DNA of 44,133 nucleotides from an uncultured Eubacteriales bacterium (GCA_949286525.1 CASECT010000088.1:1-44133); one strand, 5' to 3'. Shown: positions 16,595 to 24,920, counted from the first letter of the stretch. Program-made: numbers and translations. The notes: generated by a model not told the origin, from the letters alone.

Positions 16595-17764
16595 ATGAGA
16601 CATTTTCAGGGACAGGTTGGGGCATGGATCGGCATTGGTATCTGTTTTTTTCTGTTGATTGGAGCAATAGGGACAGGGACAGCGGAGGAAGACTCCCTGG
16701 CAGTCAGTGTTCAGGAACAGATGACAGCAGATTTGTATCGGCAGGCGGCAAAAATTTTTCTGCCGTCTGCCTTTTATGAACGGGAAGACGAGAGCGCGGT
16801 GTCCTGGCTTTTGGGACAAATGCAGCATGTGCTTCCTGTTTATGCGTATATGGGGGAAAGGCGGCAGATGACCGGCACATCAGAAAGTTCTCTGGGATAT
16901 TATGAGGTGTTGGCAAAGGAAGCGACAGATGAGGCTTATATCGACGGGGACGGAAATCTCATCAGCGCCGTGGAAAAGTCCATCGAGGAAAACGAGGCCA
17001 ACCGTATAACCATCCATCGGGAAAAGCTGTTGGATTACGACTATCTTGTACAAAATTTTTACCGGATTGACCGGACTACCACCATCTCGTCCGATCAGCT
17101 GAACGCATCGGAACTCCTGGCAAAGGATCTGACGATTGACACGAACGCGGGAGGCCCGGTCGTTCTGATTTACCATACGCATTCTCAGGAAGGATATGCG
17201 GATTCCGATGGGACGGAAGCTATGACAGTGGTGGGGCTGGGGGACTATCTTGCCACGCTGCTGCAGGAAATTTACGGGATTCCTGTGTTGCACGACAAGG
17301 GGCAGTATGATCTGCCAAGCAGGGACAGCGCCTACTCCAAGGCGGAGCCGGCGATCACGCAGATTTTAAAGGACAATCCCAGCATTCAGGTGGTTATTGA
17401 TCTGCATCGGGACGGTGTGGCCGAGGGGACCCGTCTGGTCAGTCAGGTCAACGGGAAGGATACGGCGAAAATCATGTTCTTCAACGGCCTGAGCCGGACC
17501 ACCGCCAACGGGGATATCTCCTACCTTCCAAACCCCTACATACAGGATAACCTGGCCTTTTCCCTGCAGATGCAGCTGGCGGCAGCGGAACTTTATCCGG
17601 ATTTTACCAGACCCATCTATCTGAAGGGTTATCGCTACAATATGCACCTGTGTCCCAAGAGTCTGCTGGTGGAGGTGGGGGCTCAGACCAACACATTTGC
17701 CGAGGCGAAAAATGCCATGGAGCCTCTGGCGCATCTTCTGGCGCAGGTTCTTCTGAAACAGTAA
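16595..17764 (+). CDS. spoIIP: Stage II sporulation protein P
   Basis: SpoIIP is a peptidoglycan amidase/endopeptidase that works with SpoIID and SpoIIM to thin septal wall and drive engulfment. The 389-residue product has an N-terminal membrane anchor (about 9-28) and an extracytoplasmic catalytic domain (about 185-389). It carries the zinc motif YHTHSQE (193-199), DLHRDG, and the C-terminal LLVEVGAQTNT. The start has aggagagg 6-8 bases upstream. CATATACT at 16564-16571 resembles a sigma-E -10 element, but the matching -35 is poor. It is followed after 30 bases by spoIIIAA. Confidence 0.95.
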   Translation: MRHFQGQVGAWIGIGICFFLLIGAIGTGTAEEDSLAVSVQEQMTADLYRQAAKIFLPSAFYEREDESAVSWLLGQMQHVLPVYAYMGERRQMTGTSESSLGYYEVLAKEATDEAYIDGDGNLISAVEKSIEENEANRITIHREKLLDYDYLVQNFYRIDRTTTISSDQLNASELLAKDLTIDTNAGGPVVLIYHTHSQEGYADSDGTEAMTVVGLGDYLATLLQEIYGIPVLHDKGQYDLPSRDSAYSKAEPAITQILKDNPSIQVVIDLHRDGVAEGTRLVSQVNGKDTAKIMFFNGLSRTTANGDISYLPNPYIQDNLAFSLQMQLAAAELYPDFTRPIYLKGYRYNMHLCPKSLLVEVGAQTNTFAEAKNAMEPLAHLLAQVLLKQ

Positions 17765-17789
17765 TATTTTTCCGGCGGGCCCATATATT
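17762..17789 (+). promoter_or_regulatory. Candidate sigma-E promoter abutting spoIIIAA
   Basis: TAATATT (17762-17768) matches the sigma-E -35 pattern KMATATT. CATATATT (17782-17789), 13 bases later, matches six of eight positions of the -10 pattern CATACAMT. The implied transcription start falls at about the spoIIIAA ATG (17795), so the message would be leaderless or nearly so. The -35 overlaps the spoIIP stop codon. Read by eye. Confidence 0.45.
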
Positions 17790-17794
17790 GAAAT

Positions 17795-18742
17795 ATGGAC
17801 AAGAAAGTAAAAGAAAAGCTGCTGGGGATTTTCCCGGTGGAGATGCGAAAAATTCTGACACAGGTAAACTGGCATGAGGAGACGCTGGAGGAAATCCGCG
17901 TCCGGGTAGGACAACCAATGATTTTTGTCTATGGAAACCGGGAGCGATTCTTAAGCAGAGAACCGCCCTATCTGACGGAAAACTGTCGAAATCCATGGAT
18001 TATCACGGAACAGCAGATGCGTCAAATGCTGAATTTCATGTGCAGCTATTCTCTTTATGCCTATACGAAAGATCTGAATATGGGGTTTCTGACCCTTCCC
18101 GGGGGCAACCGGGTGGGAATTGCGGGAGAGATGGTACAGGAAGAAAGGAGGAACGCCGCCATGGAATATCCCTGTTTTTTTAACATACGTATCGCAAAGG
18201 AGAAAAAGGGCTGTGCCGCGGGGATACTTCCCTATATCTGTCAGGGGGCAGACATCTGTCACACATTGATCGCTGCGCCTCCGGGAGTCGGGAAGACAAC
18301 ATATCTGCGGGATCTAATTCGCCTGTTGTCTGACGAGAAAGCCGTGGGGAGAAATATCACGGTGGTAGATGAGCGCTACGAGATCGGAGCCGGGATTCAT
18401 GGCATACCCCAGAATGATCTGGGTATGCGCACGGACGTGATCTCCGGATACAGAAAAGAGGAGGCGATGCTGCTGGCGTTACGTGCGATGAAACCGGATA
18501 TTATCGCGGTGGATGAGCTGGGGGGCGACCGGGATGATCTGGCGGTGGACCGTATTGTGACATGCGGAGTGCGGCTGCTGGCCACGGCTCATGCCGGGAG
18601 TATAGAACAGCTCTGGCAGCAGAGAAGGCATCGTGTCTGGATGGAACGTCAGATTTTTCAGAGATACATATTTTTGCAGAAAATGCCGGATGGAAGCCGC
18701 CGCTTTTCCATATATAACGAGAAGGGGGAGAGGATGTGCTGA
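17795..18742 (+). CDS. spoIIIAA: Stage III sporulation protein AA (ATPase)
   Basis: SpoIIIAA is a secretion-type ATPase of the channel linking mother cell and forespore. The 315-residue product has Walker A APPGVGKTT (161-169), a Walker B-like DIIAVDELGG (235-244), and the RIRV-type region EEIRVRVGQP (32-41). No ribosome binding site precedes the ATG. The ATG lies in the 3' arm of a small hairpin (ccatat 17781-17786 with atatgg 17793-17798), and a sigma-E-like -10 ends six bases before it. The N-terminus aligns with the usual family start, so the ATG is kept. It overlaps spoIIIAB by 7 bases. Confidence 0.94.
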   Translation: MDKKVKEKLLGIFPVEMRKILTQVNWHEETLEEIRVRVGQPMIFVYGNRERFLSREPPYLTENCRNPWIITEQQMRQMLNFMCSYSLYAYTKDLNMGFLTLPGGNRVGIAGEMVQEERRNAAMEYPCFFNIRIAKEKKGCAAGILPYICQGADICHTLIAAPPGVGKTTYLRDLIRLLSDEKAVGRNITVVDERYEIGAGIHGIPQNDLGMRTDVISGYRKEEAMLLALRAMKPDIIAVDELGGDRDDLAVDRIVTCGVRLLATAHAGSIEQLWQQRRHRVWMERQIFQRYIFLQKMPDGSRRFSIYNEKGERMC

Positions 18743-19251
18743 AACTGTTTGGCGCTCTGGTGCTTCTGGCAGGGGCGGCGGGGCTGGCCTTCTCGCAGAT
18801 CGCCGGACAGCAGGAGCGGCAGAATGCGCTGATGGAGATGCGTTCTTCCCTGATCAGGATGAAGCAGCAGGTGGTGTACGTGGGGGTTAGCGCACCGCTG
18901 GTACTTGAGCGAGAAGTGGAGTATCAAATACATCCGTTGGCGGAATTTTATCGCTGTCTGATAGACCGTCTGGAGGAAAGAAGCAGCGGCAGCTTTTACG
19001 ACGCGCTGCTTTTTGCTACAGGAAAAACAGACCGAAAGCCTTACCTGCGTGAGGAATGGGATATCTTTCTGAAAGCCATGGAATCATTGTTTTCTCTGGA
19101 ACAGGTTAAGGAGGAGCAGGCTTTCGAGGGATACTTAAAACAGCTGGAGGACTGTATCCGCAGGGAACAGGAGGCAAAACGGGAAAAGAGAAAGGTAACG
19201 CTGAGCGTTACGCTGATGGGGGCGGCGATGGTTCTGTTGCTGCTGCTGTAG
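18736..19251 (+). CDS. spoIIIAB: Stage III sporulation protein AB
   Basis: SpoIIIAB is a membrane protein of the SpoIIIA channel and resembles type II/IV secretion GspF-like platform proteins. The 171-residue product has an N-terminal hydrophobic segment (about 2-19), a helical cytoplasmic body and a C-terminal membrane segment ending LLLL. The start is GTG 18736, overlapping the spoIIIAA stop, with a ggggagagg stretch just upstream. Its length matches the family (about 170). Confidence 0.92.
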   Translation: MLKLFGALVLLAGAAGLAFSQIAGQQERQNALMEMRSSLIRMKQQVVYVGVSAPLVLEREVEYQIHPLAEFYRCLIDRLEERSSGSFYDALLFATGKTDRKPYLREEWDIFLKAMESLFSLEQVKEEQAFEGYLKQLEDCIRREQEAKREKRKVTLSVTLMGAAMVLLLLL

Positions 19252-19265
19252 AAGTAGGAGGAAAT

Positions 19266-19460
19266 ATGCCGATTGGATTACTATTTAGAATTGCTGCAGT
19301 GGGCATTATTGTGACATTGTTATGTCAGGTACTGAAACACAGCGGGCGAGAGGAACAGTCCTATCTGGTTACCCTGGGCGGACTGATGATCGTACTGTTC
19401 TGGATCCTGCCCTATGTCGCCCAGCTCTTTGACATGATGCAGACGCTGTTTGAACTGTAG
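19266..19460 (+). CDS. spoIIIAC: Stage III sporulation protein AC
   Basis: The small membrane protein (64 residues, two predicted membrane segments) belongs to the SpoIIIAC/AD family. It includes the family phrase LLCQVLKHSGREEQSYLVTL. It contributes to the membrane base of the feeding-tube channel. A gtaggagg site overlaps the end of spoIIIAB and sets the start. Confidence 0.92.
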   Translation: MPIGLLFRIAAVGIIVTLLCQVLKHSGREEQSYLVTLGGLMIVLFWILPYVAQLFDMMQTLFEL

Positions 19461-19472
19461 GGGAGGGATCGT

Positions 19473-19856
19473 ATGGATATGTTGAAAATTGCAATGCTGG
19501 GGGTAACCGGCGTCTTTCTGGCTCTTCTTTTAAAAAGCCATAAACCGGAATATGGCGTTTTCTTAAGCCTGAGTGTGGGAATTATCATTTTTCTCTACGC
19601 GATGGACAAGATGGCAGTCATGATTTCTTATATCCGGCAGCTCCAGAGCAGTCTTCCAATAGAAGGGGAGTATGTGGGCACAATCCTTCGGATGATCGGC
19701 ATTACCTATTTGGCGGAATTTGCCTCCAACATCTGCAAAGACGCCGGGTACGGGGCAATCGCTTCTCAGATGGAGATTTTTGCGAAGCTGGCGATTCTGG
19801 CTCTGAGCATGCCGATCCTGTTCTCTTTTATTCAGACTATAGGAGAATTTTTATGA
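19473..19856 (+). CDS. spoIIIAD: Stage III sporulation protein AD
   Basis: The 127-residue integral membrane protein is the larger relative of SpoIIIAC, with about four hydrophobic segments. It contains the conserved ITYLAEFASNICKDAGYGAIA. It is part of the SpoIIIA channel in the mother-cell membrane. Start ATG 19473 follows a ggggaggg site. It shares an ATGA overlap with spoIIIAE. Confidence 0.93.
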   Translation: MDMLKIAMLGVTGVFLALLLKSHKPEYGVFLSLSVGIIIFLYAMDKMAVMISYIRQLQSSLPIEGEYVGTILRMIGITYLAEFASNICKDAGYGAIASQMEIFAKLAILALSMPILFSFIQTIGEFL

Positions 19857-21049
19857 GAAGGGGGATCTGGTTTCTGGTGGCGGCACTGTTGTGGGCGGCC
19901 TGTCCGGCGTCGCTTCTGGCTGCGGGGACGGCAGGGGAAATGCTTTCCGCAACGGAAAACGACCCGACCGATGGAACGCAGACGGACGGGGAACAGGTAC
20001 GGGAACTTCTGGGAGAACTGAATGTCTCGGAGATTGACGATCTGCTGGAAGAGATGGATCTGCCGGAGGATATGAGTTTCGGAGACCTGGTTATGGCGCT
20101 GATTGAAGGGGAAGGGACGGCATGGGATACTATTTTTTCTTACGTATATGACGTTTTTTTCGGGCAATGGCAGGAGAATAAATCCTTCCTGATACAGATC
20201 CTGTTTCTGGTAGTGGGATTTGCGCTGCTCAAAAATTTTGCGCAGGTCTTTGACAAGGGGTATGTGGCTCAGGTCTGCTTCTTGTTGGTGTACTGCCTTT
20301 TGATGGTATTGCTGATGCGGTCGCTGTTTGTGCTAAATGAAGTGGTGTCCGACACTATCAATACGGTAATTGATTTTATGACGGCCTTTATTCCGGTATT
20401 TGCTACCACAATGGTGCTGGTATCCGGGGATGCGACTGCAGCAGGCTTTTATCAGATGGGATTTCTGATCATCTATATTCTTCAGTGGCTGTTGGGCTAT
20501 GTGCTGGTTCCCTTTGTCCGGATCTATGTGCTGTTGGGGCTGATGAACCAGATTATGGACGACGCGCCTTTCGGAAAGTTGTCGGAGCTGATGTCTACCG
20601 GGATTTTATGGTGCCTGAAGCTGGTTACTTCTCTGGTACTGGGGCTGAATATCATAAAAAATGCCATCGCTCCACTGCAGGATTCGCTGACCAGAAATAC
20701 GCTGCGAAGATCTCTTTCCCTGATACCGGGACTGGGTTCTACCATTTCAGCAGCTTCCGATCTGTTCCTGGCCTCCGGCGGGATCATTCGAAACGGTGTA
20801 GGGATGGCTGCCCTGGTAGTGCTGGTGGTAATCTGCGCGGTGCCGCTGATCAAGTTGATCTGCATGACTTTTTTATACAAATTGCTTGGGGCGGTGGTGG
20901 AGCCGGTGGCGGATAAGAAGATTTCCGGAGCGCTGCATGTGGTTTCCAACGGCAGCAGTATGCTTTTTCGGATACTGACGACCTGTATTATTTTAATTTT
21001 TCTCACGGTTGCTATGACAACTTTGCTCGGGCAGCAGATGTCCTGGTAG
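19853..21049 (+). CDS. spoIIIAE: Stage III sporulation protein AE
   Basis: The 398-residue polytopic protein is the largest membrane component of the SpoIIIA complex. A signal peptide (about 1-24, ending LLAAG) precedes a short extracytoplasmic acidic region, followed by six or more membrane segments from about residue 115 on. The region SLIPGLGSTISAASDLFLASGGIIRNGVG is typical of the family. It is translationally coupled to spoIIIAD through a 4-base overlap. Length matches family members (about 400). Confidence 0.94.
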   Translation: MRRGIWFLVAALLWAACPASLLAAGTAGEMLSATENDPTDGTQTDGEQVRELLGELNVSEIDDLLEEMDLPEDMSFGDLVMALIEGEGTAWDTIFSYVYDVFFGQWQENKSFLIQILFLVVGFALLKNFAQVFDKGYVAQVCFLLVYCLLMVLLMRSLFVLNEVVSDTINTVIDFMTAFIPVFATTMVLVSGDATAAGFYQMGFLIIYILQWLLGYVLVPFVRIYVLLGLMNQIMDDAPFGKLSELMSTGILWCLKLVTSLVLGLNIIKNAIAPLQDSLTRNTLRRSLSLIPGLGSTISAASDLFLASGGIIRNGVGMAALVVLVVICAVPLIKLICMTFLYKLLGAVVEPVADKKISGALHVVSNGSSMLFRILTTCIILIFLTVAMTTLLGQQMSW

Positions 21050-21061
21050 GAGGGAAGCGGA

Positions 21062-21388
21062 ATGGAGTTTCTGTTTACATGGATTGAAAAATATATCACA
21101 ATTTTTCTGCTGTTTGCGGTTATGTCCTACATGATTCCGCAGGAGACATATCGGAAATATATTCGTTTTTTCATGGAACTCGTGTTTGTATTGCTTCTGG
21201 CGGCCCCCATTTTCTCTTTCTTTTTTGAGGGGAAAATACAGCGCGCGGAAAATTTTTATCATTCCTTTACGGAGGAGATGGAGCAGAGGGAGCGGGAGGC
21301 GGAAAGCCGCGCCTTTCTGGACGAAGGGTATATGGAGTATGCGCTGCACGCACTGGAGGAGGCGCAGGGTCAGGAGGGAGAGCAGTGA
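21062..21388 (+). CDS. spoIIIAF: Stage III sporulation protein AF, short form
   Basis: The 108-residue product occupies the spoIIIAF position. It has two N-terminal membrane segments (about 13-26 and 38-52) followed by a charged helical tail. The Bacillus subtilis protein is about twice as long and has a C-terminal ring-building domain in the intermembrane space; here that domain is absent. The reading frame ends naturally, overlapping spoIIIAG by 4 bases (GTGA), so there is no sign of a frameshift. A full-length ring domain is therefore supplied only by AG and AH in this organism. Confidence 0.88.
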   Translation: MEFLFTWIEKYITIFLLFAVMSYMIPQETYRKYIRFFMELVFVLLLAAPIFSFFFEGKIQRAENFYHSFTEEMEQREREAESRAFLDEGYMEYALHALEEAQGQEGEQ

Positions 21389-21957
21389 GTCTGAAAAGAG
21401 CGTTGAACTATATCAGACATATGAATAAAACCCAGTGGATTACAGTTATTTTGGTGGGGGTTCTGTTGCTGGTTGTGGCGATTCCGGTAAATAATGGCGC
21501 AAATCAGGGGGCGGCCGGAACAGATGGGACAACAGATGCGGAGACGGAGGATACCCCCAGGGAACAGCAGGAGTATCAGGAATACCTGGAACAGCGTCTG
21601 GAGGAAATCTTAAAGACGATGGATGGCGTCGGAAACGTGCAGGTTATGATTACGGTAAAGGATAGAGGAGAGAAGGTAGTGGCAAAAGATAACGCAACCT
21701 CAAACAGCAGTACCACCTCAGAGGATGGCCTGGTGTCCAACGACTATACATCGGAGAGCACGACAGTCTATGACGGAGAGGATATGCCCTATGAGACAAA
21801 GGAACTTCTGCCGGAGGTGGAAGGCGTGGTGGTGGTTGCGGAAGGCGCGGGAAACGCGGCTGTGGAGACAGAGATTTATGAGACAGTAATGGCATTATTT
21901 GAAGTGGACGCACATAAAATATCAGTAGTTAAGATGCGTTTACAGGAGGGAACATGA
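21385..21957 (+). CDS. spoIIIAG: Stage III sporulation protein AG
   Basis: SpoIIIAG forms a large ring in the space between mother cell and forespore membranes. The 190-residue product has one membrane segment (about 17-33), an acidic linker, and a ring-building domain. That domain begins MDGVGNVQVMITVKDRGEKVVA and contains the Ser/Thr-rich insertion (about 97-135) typical of AG. It ends VEGVVVVAEGAGNAAVETEIYETVMALF. The start is GTG 21385 with caggaggg upstream. It overlaps spoIIIAH (ATGA). Confidence 0.93.
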   Translation: MSLKRALNYIRHMNKTQWITVILVGVLLLVVAIPVNNGANQGAAGTDGTTDAETEDTPREQQEYQEYLEQRLEEILKTMDGVGNVQVMITVKDRGEKVVAKDNATSNSSTTSEDGLVSNDYTSESTTVYDGEDMPYETKELLPEVEGVVVVAEGAGNAAVETEIYETVMALFEVDAHKISVVKMRLQEGT

Positions 21958-22601
21958 AGCATATTTTTCGGAAAAATCAAATCATTGTGACGGCCTTGGC
22001 GTTGATGATTGCTGCAGCAGGTTATGTAAATTATACCTACAATATGAGTGAGGAAGATCTGGCGTCAAAGGCGGTGGATGGGGAAGAGGATACGATGGAG
22101 ACGGCAGCGACAACACTTTCGGAGGATGAAATTTTTACAGATACGGAGGCTGACGCCGATGGAACGGATGCCGGTGCGGAAGGAGAAGCGGATATGGGGG
22201 ACGAGGATGCCGGGGAAACGGTGCTGACCGGGAGCGACAGTGTCAGTATCGACCGGGCAGCGGAACTGAAGCTGAACAGAGAACAGACCCGCGCAGCCAA
22301 CAAGGCCAGCCTTACGGAGGTTATCAATAATGCGGCCTTAACGGAAGGGGAAAAGACGGCGGCTGTGGAGGAACTCGCAAAGATATCAGACATCTCCGAG
22401 AGGGAATCCGCCTGTGAATTGCTGCTTCAGTCCAAGGGATTCGATGAAGCGGTAGTCAGCATTACCGACGATTCGGCGGATGTGATTGTAAATATGGCGG
22501 AGATAACCGATGCCCAGCGGGCTCAGATTGAAGATGTGGTACAGAGGAAGGGAAACATCTCTCCGGAGAATATCGTGATTTCTACCATGAACGGGGAGTA
22601 A
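21954..22601 (+). CDS. spoIIIAH: Stage III sporulation protein AH
   Basis: SpoIIIAH is the mother-cell membrane protein that pairs with forespore SpoIIQ across the septum. The 215-residue product has an N-terminal membrane segment (about 8-24), a long acidic Asp/Glu/Ala-rich spacer (about 28-95), and a C-terminal YscJ/FliF-like ring domain with ESACELLLQSKGFDEAVVSIT. It closes the eight-gene operon. SpoIIQ is not in the window; many Clostridia lack a classical SpoIIQ, so the forespore partner may differ. No strong terminator was seen after it. Confidence 0.93.
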   Translation: MKHIFRKNQIIVTALALMIAAAGYVNYTYNMSEEDLASKAVDGEEDTMETAATTLSEDEIFTDTEADADGTDAGAEGEADMGDEDAGETVLTGSDSVSIDRAAELKLNREQTRAANKASLTEVINNAALTEGEKTAAVEELAKISDISERESACELLLQSKGFDEAVVSITDDSADVIVNMAEITDAQRAQIEDVVQRKGNISPENIVISTMNGE

Positions 22602-22611
22602 AGGACGTACC

Positions 22612-22640
22612 TTGTAAAGAAAATTTAAAATACATATAGT
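22612..22640 (+). promoter_or_regulatory. Promoter of the LytTR regulator/kinase locus
   Basis: TTGTAA (22612-22617) and TATAGT (22635-22640) are separated by 17 bases. The predicted start is near 22647, giving a leader of about 54 bases. This separates the locus from the spoIIIA operon. Confidence 0.5.
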
Positions 22641-22700
22641 AATGAATACCGGGATTTTTGTATGTGTTCGGGGAAAACAGAAGATAAAGGAGGACGTAAC

Positions 22701-23396
22701 ATGTTGATTGGAATTTGCGATGATGAGATTTCTGTACTGGGCGCCATGAGAAAGATGGTAGAGGATTACTGCAAAAAGAATTCTGTGAAAGCGGAAATCC
22801 GGTTATTTGCTTCAGGCGCCGAACTGGTGGCAGGAGCAAAAGACCTGGATCTGCTTTTTCTCGATATTGAGATGCCGGGGCTGGATGGGATCGCCGCCGG
22901 GAAGTTGCTTCGGAAAGAGAATCCTCACTGTAAGATTGTCATGGCAACCTGTCGGGATGACAGAATGAGAGATGCGTTTCAGCTGGAAGCATGTCGTTTT
23001 CTGAGCAAGCCTTTTGACGAGGCTCAATTTGCGGAGGTAATGGAAAGCTTTGAGCGGAGCATGACAGGATGTGAAAAAATTGAATTATGGGAGATGCGCC
23101 AGCCGGTAAGCGTGAGACAGCGGGAAATAGTCTATGTACAGACTTTTGACAGTTATACAGAGTTTATTGTGGGGAACCGTCTGATGCGGAGTGAAAAATC
23201 CTTAAGCGCACTGGAAGAAGAGCTTGACCCAAAGCTCTTCTTTCGCGTGAACAAAAAGTATATTGTGAATTTCAGCTATATTGACAGTTATGAAAAAGGT
23301 GTGCTGACGATCCGAAAAAAAGTGTTGACGGTTTCAAGGAGGAAAAAGAAGGAATTTGAGCGGCGTTATCGGGAGTTTGATTTGTATTTCCGTTGA
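22701..23396 (+). CDS. LytTR-family response regulator (AgrA/ComE type)
   Basis: The 231-residue protein has a receiver domain (acidic residues in CDDE, phosphoacceptor Asp55 in LFLDIEMPGLDG, KPF near 111). A LytTR DNA-binding domain (about 128-231) contains REIVYVQTFDSYTEF and FFRVNKKYIVNFSYIDSY. Such regulators usually pair with GHKL kinases in peptide quorum sensing or bacteriocin control. ATG 22701 follows a perfect aaaggagg (22686-22693), so the longer frame from 22662 is rejected. It has its own promoter and is followed after 63 bases by the cognate kinase. Confidence 0.92.
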   Translation: MLIGICDDEISVLGAMRKMVEDYCKKNSVKAEIRLFASGAELVAGAKDLDLLFLDIEMPGLDGIAAGKLLRKENPHCKIVMATCRDDRMRDAFQLEACRFLSKPFDEAQFAEVMESFERSMTGCEKIELWEMRQPVSVRQREIVYVQTFDSYTEFIVGNRLMRSEKSLSALEEELDPKLFFRVNKKYIVNFSYIDSYEKGVLTIRKKVLTVSRRKKKEFERRYREFDLYFR

Positions 23397-23459
23397 AGGA
23401 CAAGCCAAAAAACTGCAGATTGTAAGAAGTGGAAAACAGAAGATAGGAGAAATAAGATT

Positions 23460-24764
23460 ATGTTGGAGAATTTGATTTTATTTGGAGTGTATGTGATTGA
23501 GGCGGTAAAGTACTGTTTGGGAGCGTACGTTGTATTTCGCGAGAAAGTGGAAAGAAAATGGCTGTATGTAGTGGGTGGCATGATTATGCTGGCATATTTG
23601 TTTATGATTCAGCCGTTGGAAAAGAAAAATAGTCTTGCAGTCTGGGGAATTATCATTTCAGCGACATTTATTAACATGACTGGAAAAATAAAAGAGAAAT
23701 TGATACAGACGCTTCTTCTGGTTGTATTGTTGGTAAATATAGATGCTACGATAACTGCCTGTACGAAACAGATAAGTGATCACTTGTGGAGGGTAGGATA
23801 TTCTCAAATTTTTTTGGATTGTCTGTGGGGATTGGTTATTTTATGCTTCTTATTCCTCCTGAAAAAGAATAAAGTGTATATAAAAAGATTTTTCCCAAAG
23901 AAAAATGCGATATATTTTATCGTCCTATTTTGTGGAGTGCTACTGGCCTTTACTGTTGAATCATTGAATTTTGCGACAGATTATGTTGCTAATGAGGCAT
24001 TTCGGATTTTTTCAGCAGTAGTGGTTTCTGTATCTTATGTTGGTGTGTGTTTGCTGTGCTGGCTCTTGTTATATTTGCGCAATAGAAACGAAGAAACAGA
24101 TAAGCTCCTGCAGATGGAGAAGATTTTTAATGAAAAGCAGGCTAATCATTATCGAAAATTATTGCAGAAAGAGGAGGAAACCAGACGATTTCGTCATGAC
24201 ATTAAAAACCATCTGATTTGTCTTAATATGCTGGCCTCTAATCAAAAATTTTCGGAATTGACGAAATATTTGAAGAGGATGAATGCAAATATGGAGAAGG
24301 CAGAGACGGTTAAATATTATACGGGAAATGAACTGTTGGATATAATCCTAAATGAAAAACTGTCTTCATGTGGCAATGATGTGGATATATGGGTACAGGG
24401 AAAGGTAGGAGAACATATTTGTATAGATGAAATGGATTTGTGCGTGATTGTGACAAATCTGCTTGACAATGCTCTGGAGGCAGTCGGAAAAATAAAGGAT
24501 GGAAAGAAAATGATTCACATAAAAATTTTAATGGGGAAAAGATGGATGGAGCTGAGCATTGCAAACTCTGTAAAGGGGGAAGCTCATTTTGGAAGTGACG
24601 GTTTACCTGTAACGACAAAAGAGGACAAACGCATTCATGGGTTGGGATTAAAAAATGTAAAGAGAACAATTGAGAATTATGATGGAGAATTAACTTGTAC
24701 GATGGAAGACGGGATGTTTGTATCAAAAATATTTCTTCCTTACGATAGCCATTTGCGGAGTTAA
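23460..24764 (+). CDS. GHKL-domain membrane sensor kinase (AgrC-like)
   Basis: The 434-residue protein has about six hydrophobic segments in residues 1-205, then a coiled linker. The phosphorylated histidine lies in RRFRHDIKNHLICLN (His246). A GHKL ATPase domain has NLLDNALEAV and the G-box HGLGLKNVKRTIE. This is the architecture of peptide-pheromone receptors such as AgrC, so a peptide signal is plausible. The gene is visibly AT-richer than its neighbours: two sampled 60-base rows contain only about 30% G+C. This suggests rapid divergence or acquisition. No AgrB-like processing protease is present nearby. Confidence 0.9.
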   Translation: MLENLILFGVYVIEAVKYCLGAYVVFREKVERKWLYVVGGMIMLAYLFMIQPLEKKNSLAVWGIIISATFINMTGKIKEKLIQTLLLVVLLVNIDATITACTKQISDHLWRVGYSQIFLDCLWGLVILCFLFLLKKNKVYIKRFFPKKNAIYFIVLFCGVLLAFTVESLNFATDYVANEAFRIFSAVVVSVSYVGVCLLCWLLLYLRNRNEETDKLLQMEKIFNEKQANHYRKLLQKEEETRRFRHDIKNHLICLNMLASNQKFSELTKYLKRMNANMEKAETVKYYTGNELLDIILNEKLSSCGNDVDIWVQGKVGEHICIDEMDLCVIVTNLLDNALEAVGKIKDGKKMIHIKILMGKRWMELSIANSVKGEAHFGSDGLPVTTKEDKRIHGLGLKNVKRTIENYDGELTCTMEDGMFVSKIFLPYDSHLRS

Positions 24765-24857
24765 CATACCGATTATGGGGTTTTGCTGGAAGGAGGAGAG
24801 AAAGTCTGTTATGTATAGTCGTGTGCACACTACTATCAGATGACAGGAGGGAAAACA

Positions 24858-24920
24858 ATGGATATCATGCTGTTAAACTGGTGGACGGAATTGTTCGACT
24901 GGTTGTTTGGAAGAAAGTAA
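24858..24920 (+). CDS. 20-residue amphipathic Trp-rich peptide (candidate signal or effector)
   Basis: The ORF encodes MDIMLLNWWTELFDWLFGRK and is preceded by a perfect aggagg (24845-24850) seven bases before the ATG. It lies 93 bases after the AgrC-like kinase gene. Drawn as a helix, Asn7, Glu11, Asp14 and Gly18 share one face and the rest is hydrophobic with three tryptophans; the end is basic. It has no Gly-Gly leader, no cysteine and no cyclisation motif. The form recalls short leaderless peptides such as phenol-soluble modulins, and the WW pair recalls streptococcal XIP signals; neither is shown to be homologous. It may be the ligand or a target of the upstream system. Expression is inferred from the ribosome binding site. 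Confidence 0.6.
   Translation: MDIMLLNWWTELFDWLFGRK

Noticed and set aside
24811-24843. 10-codon ORF (MYSRVHTTIR) just upstream of the 20-residue peptide
   Set aside because: The nearest aggagg (24791-24796) is 14 bases from its ATG, too far for good initiation, and the peptide has no feature of interest. It could be a leader, but there is no support.
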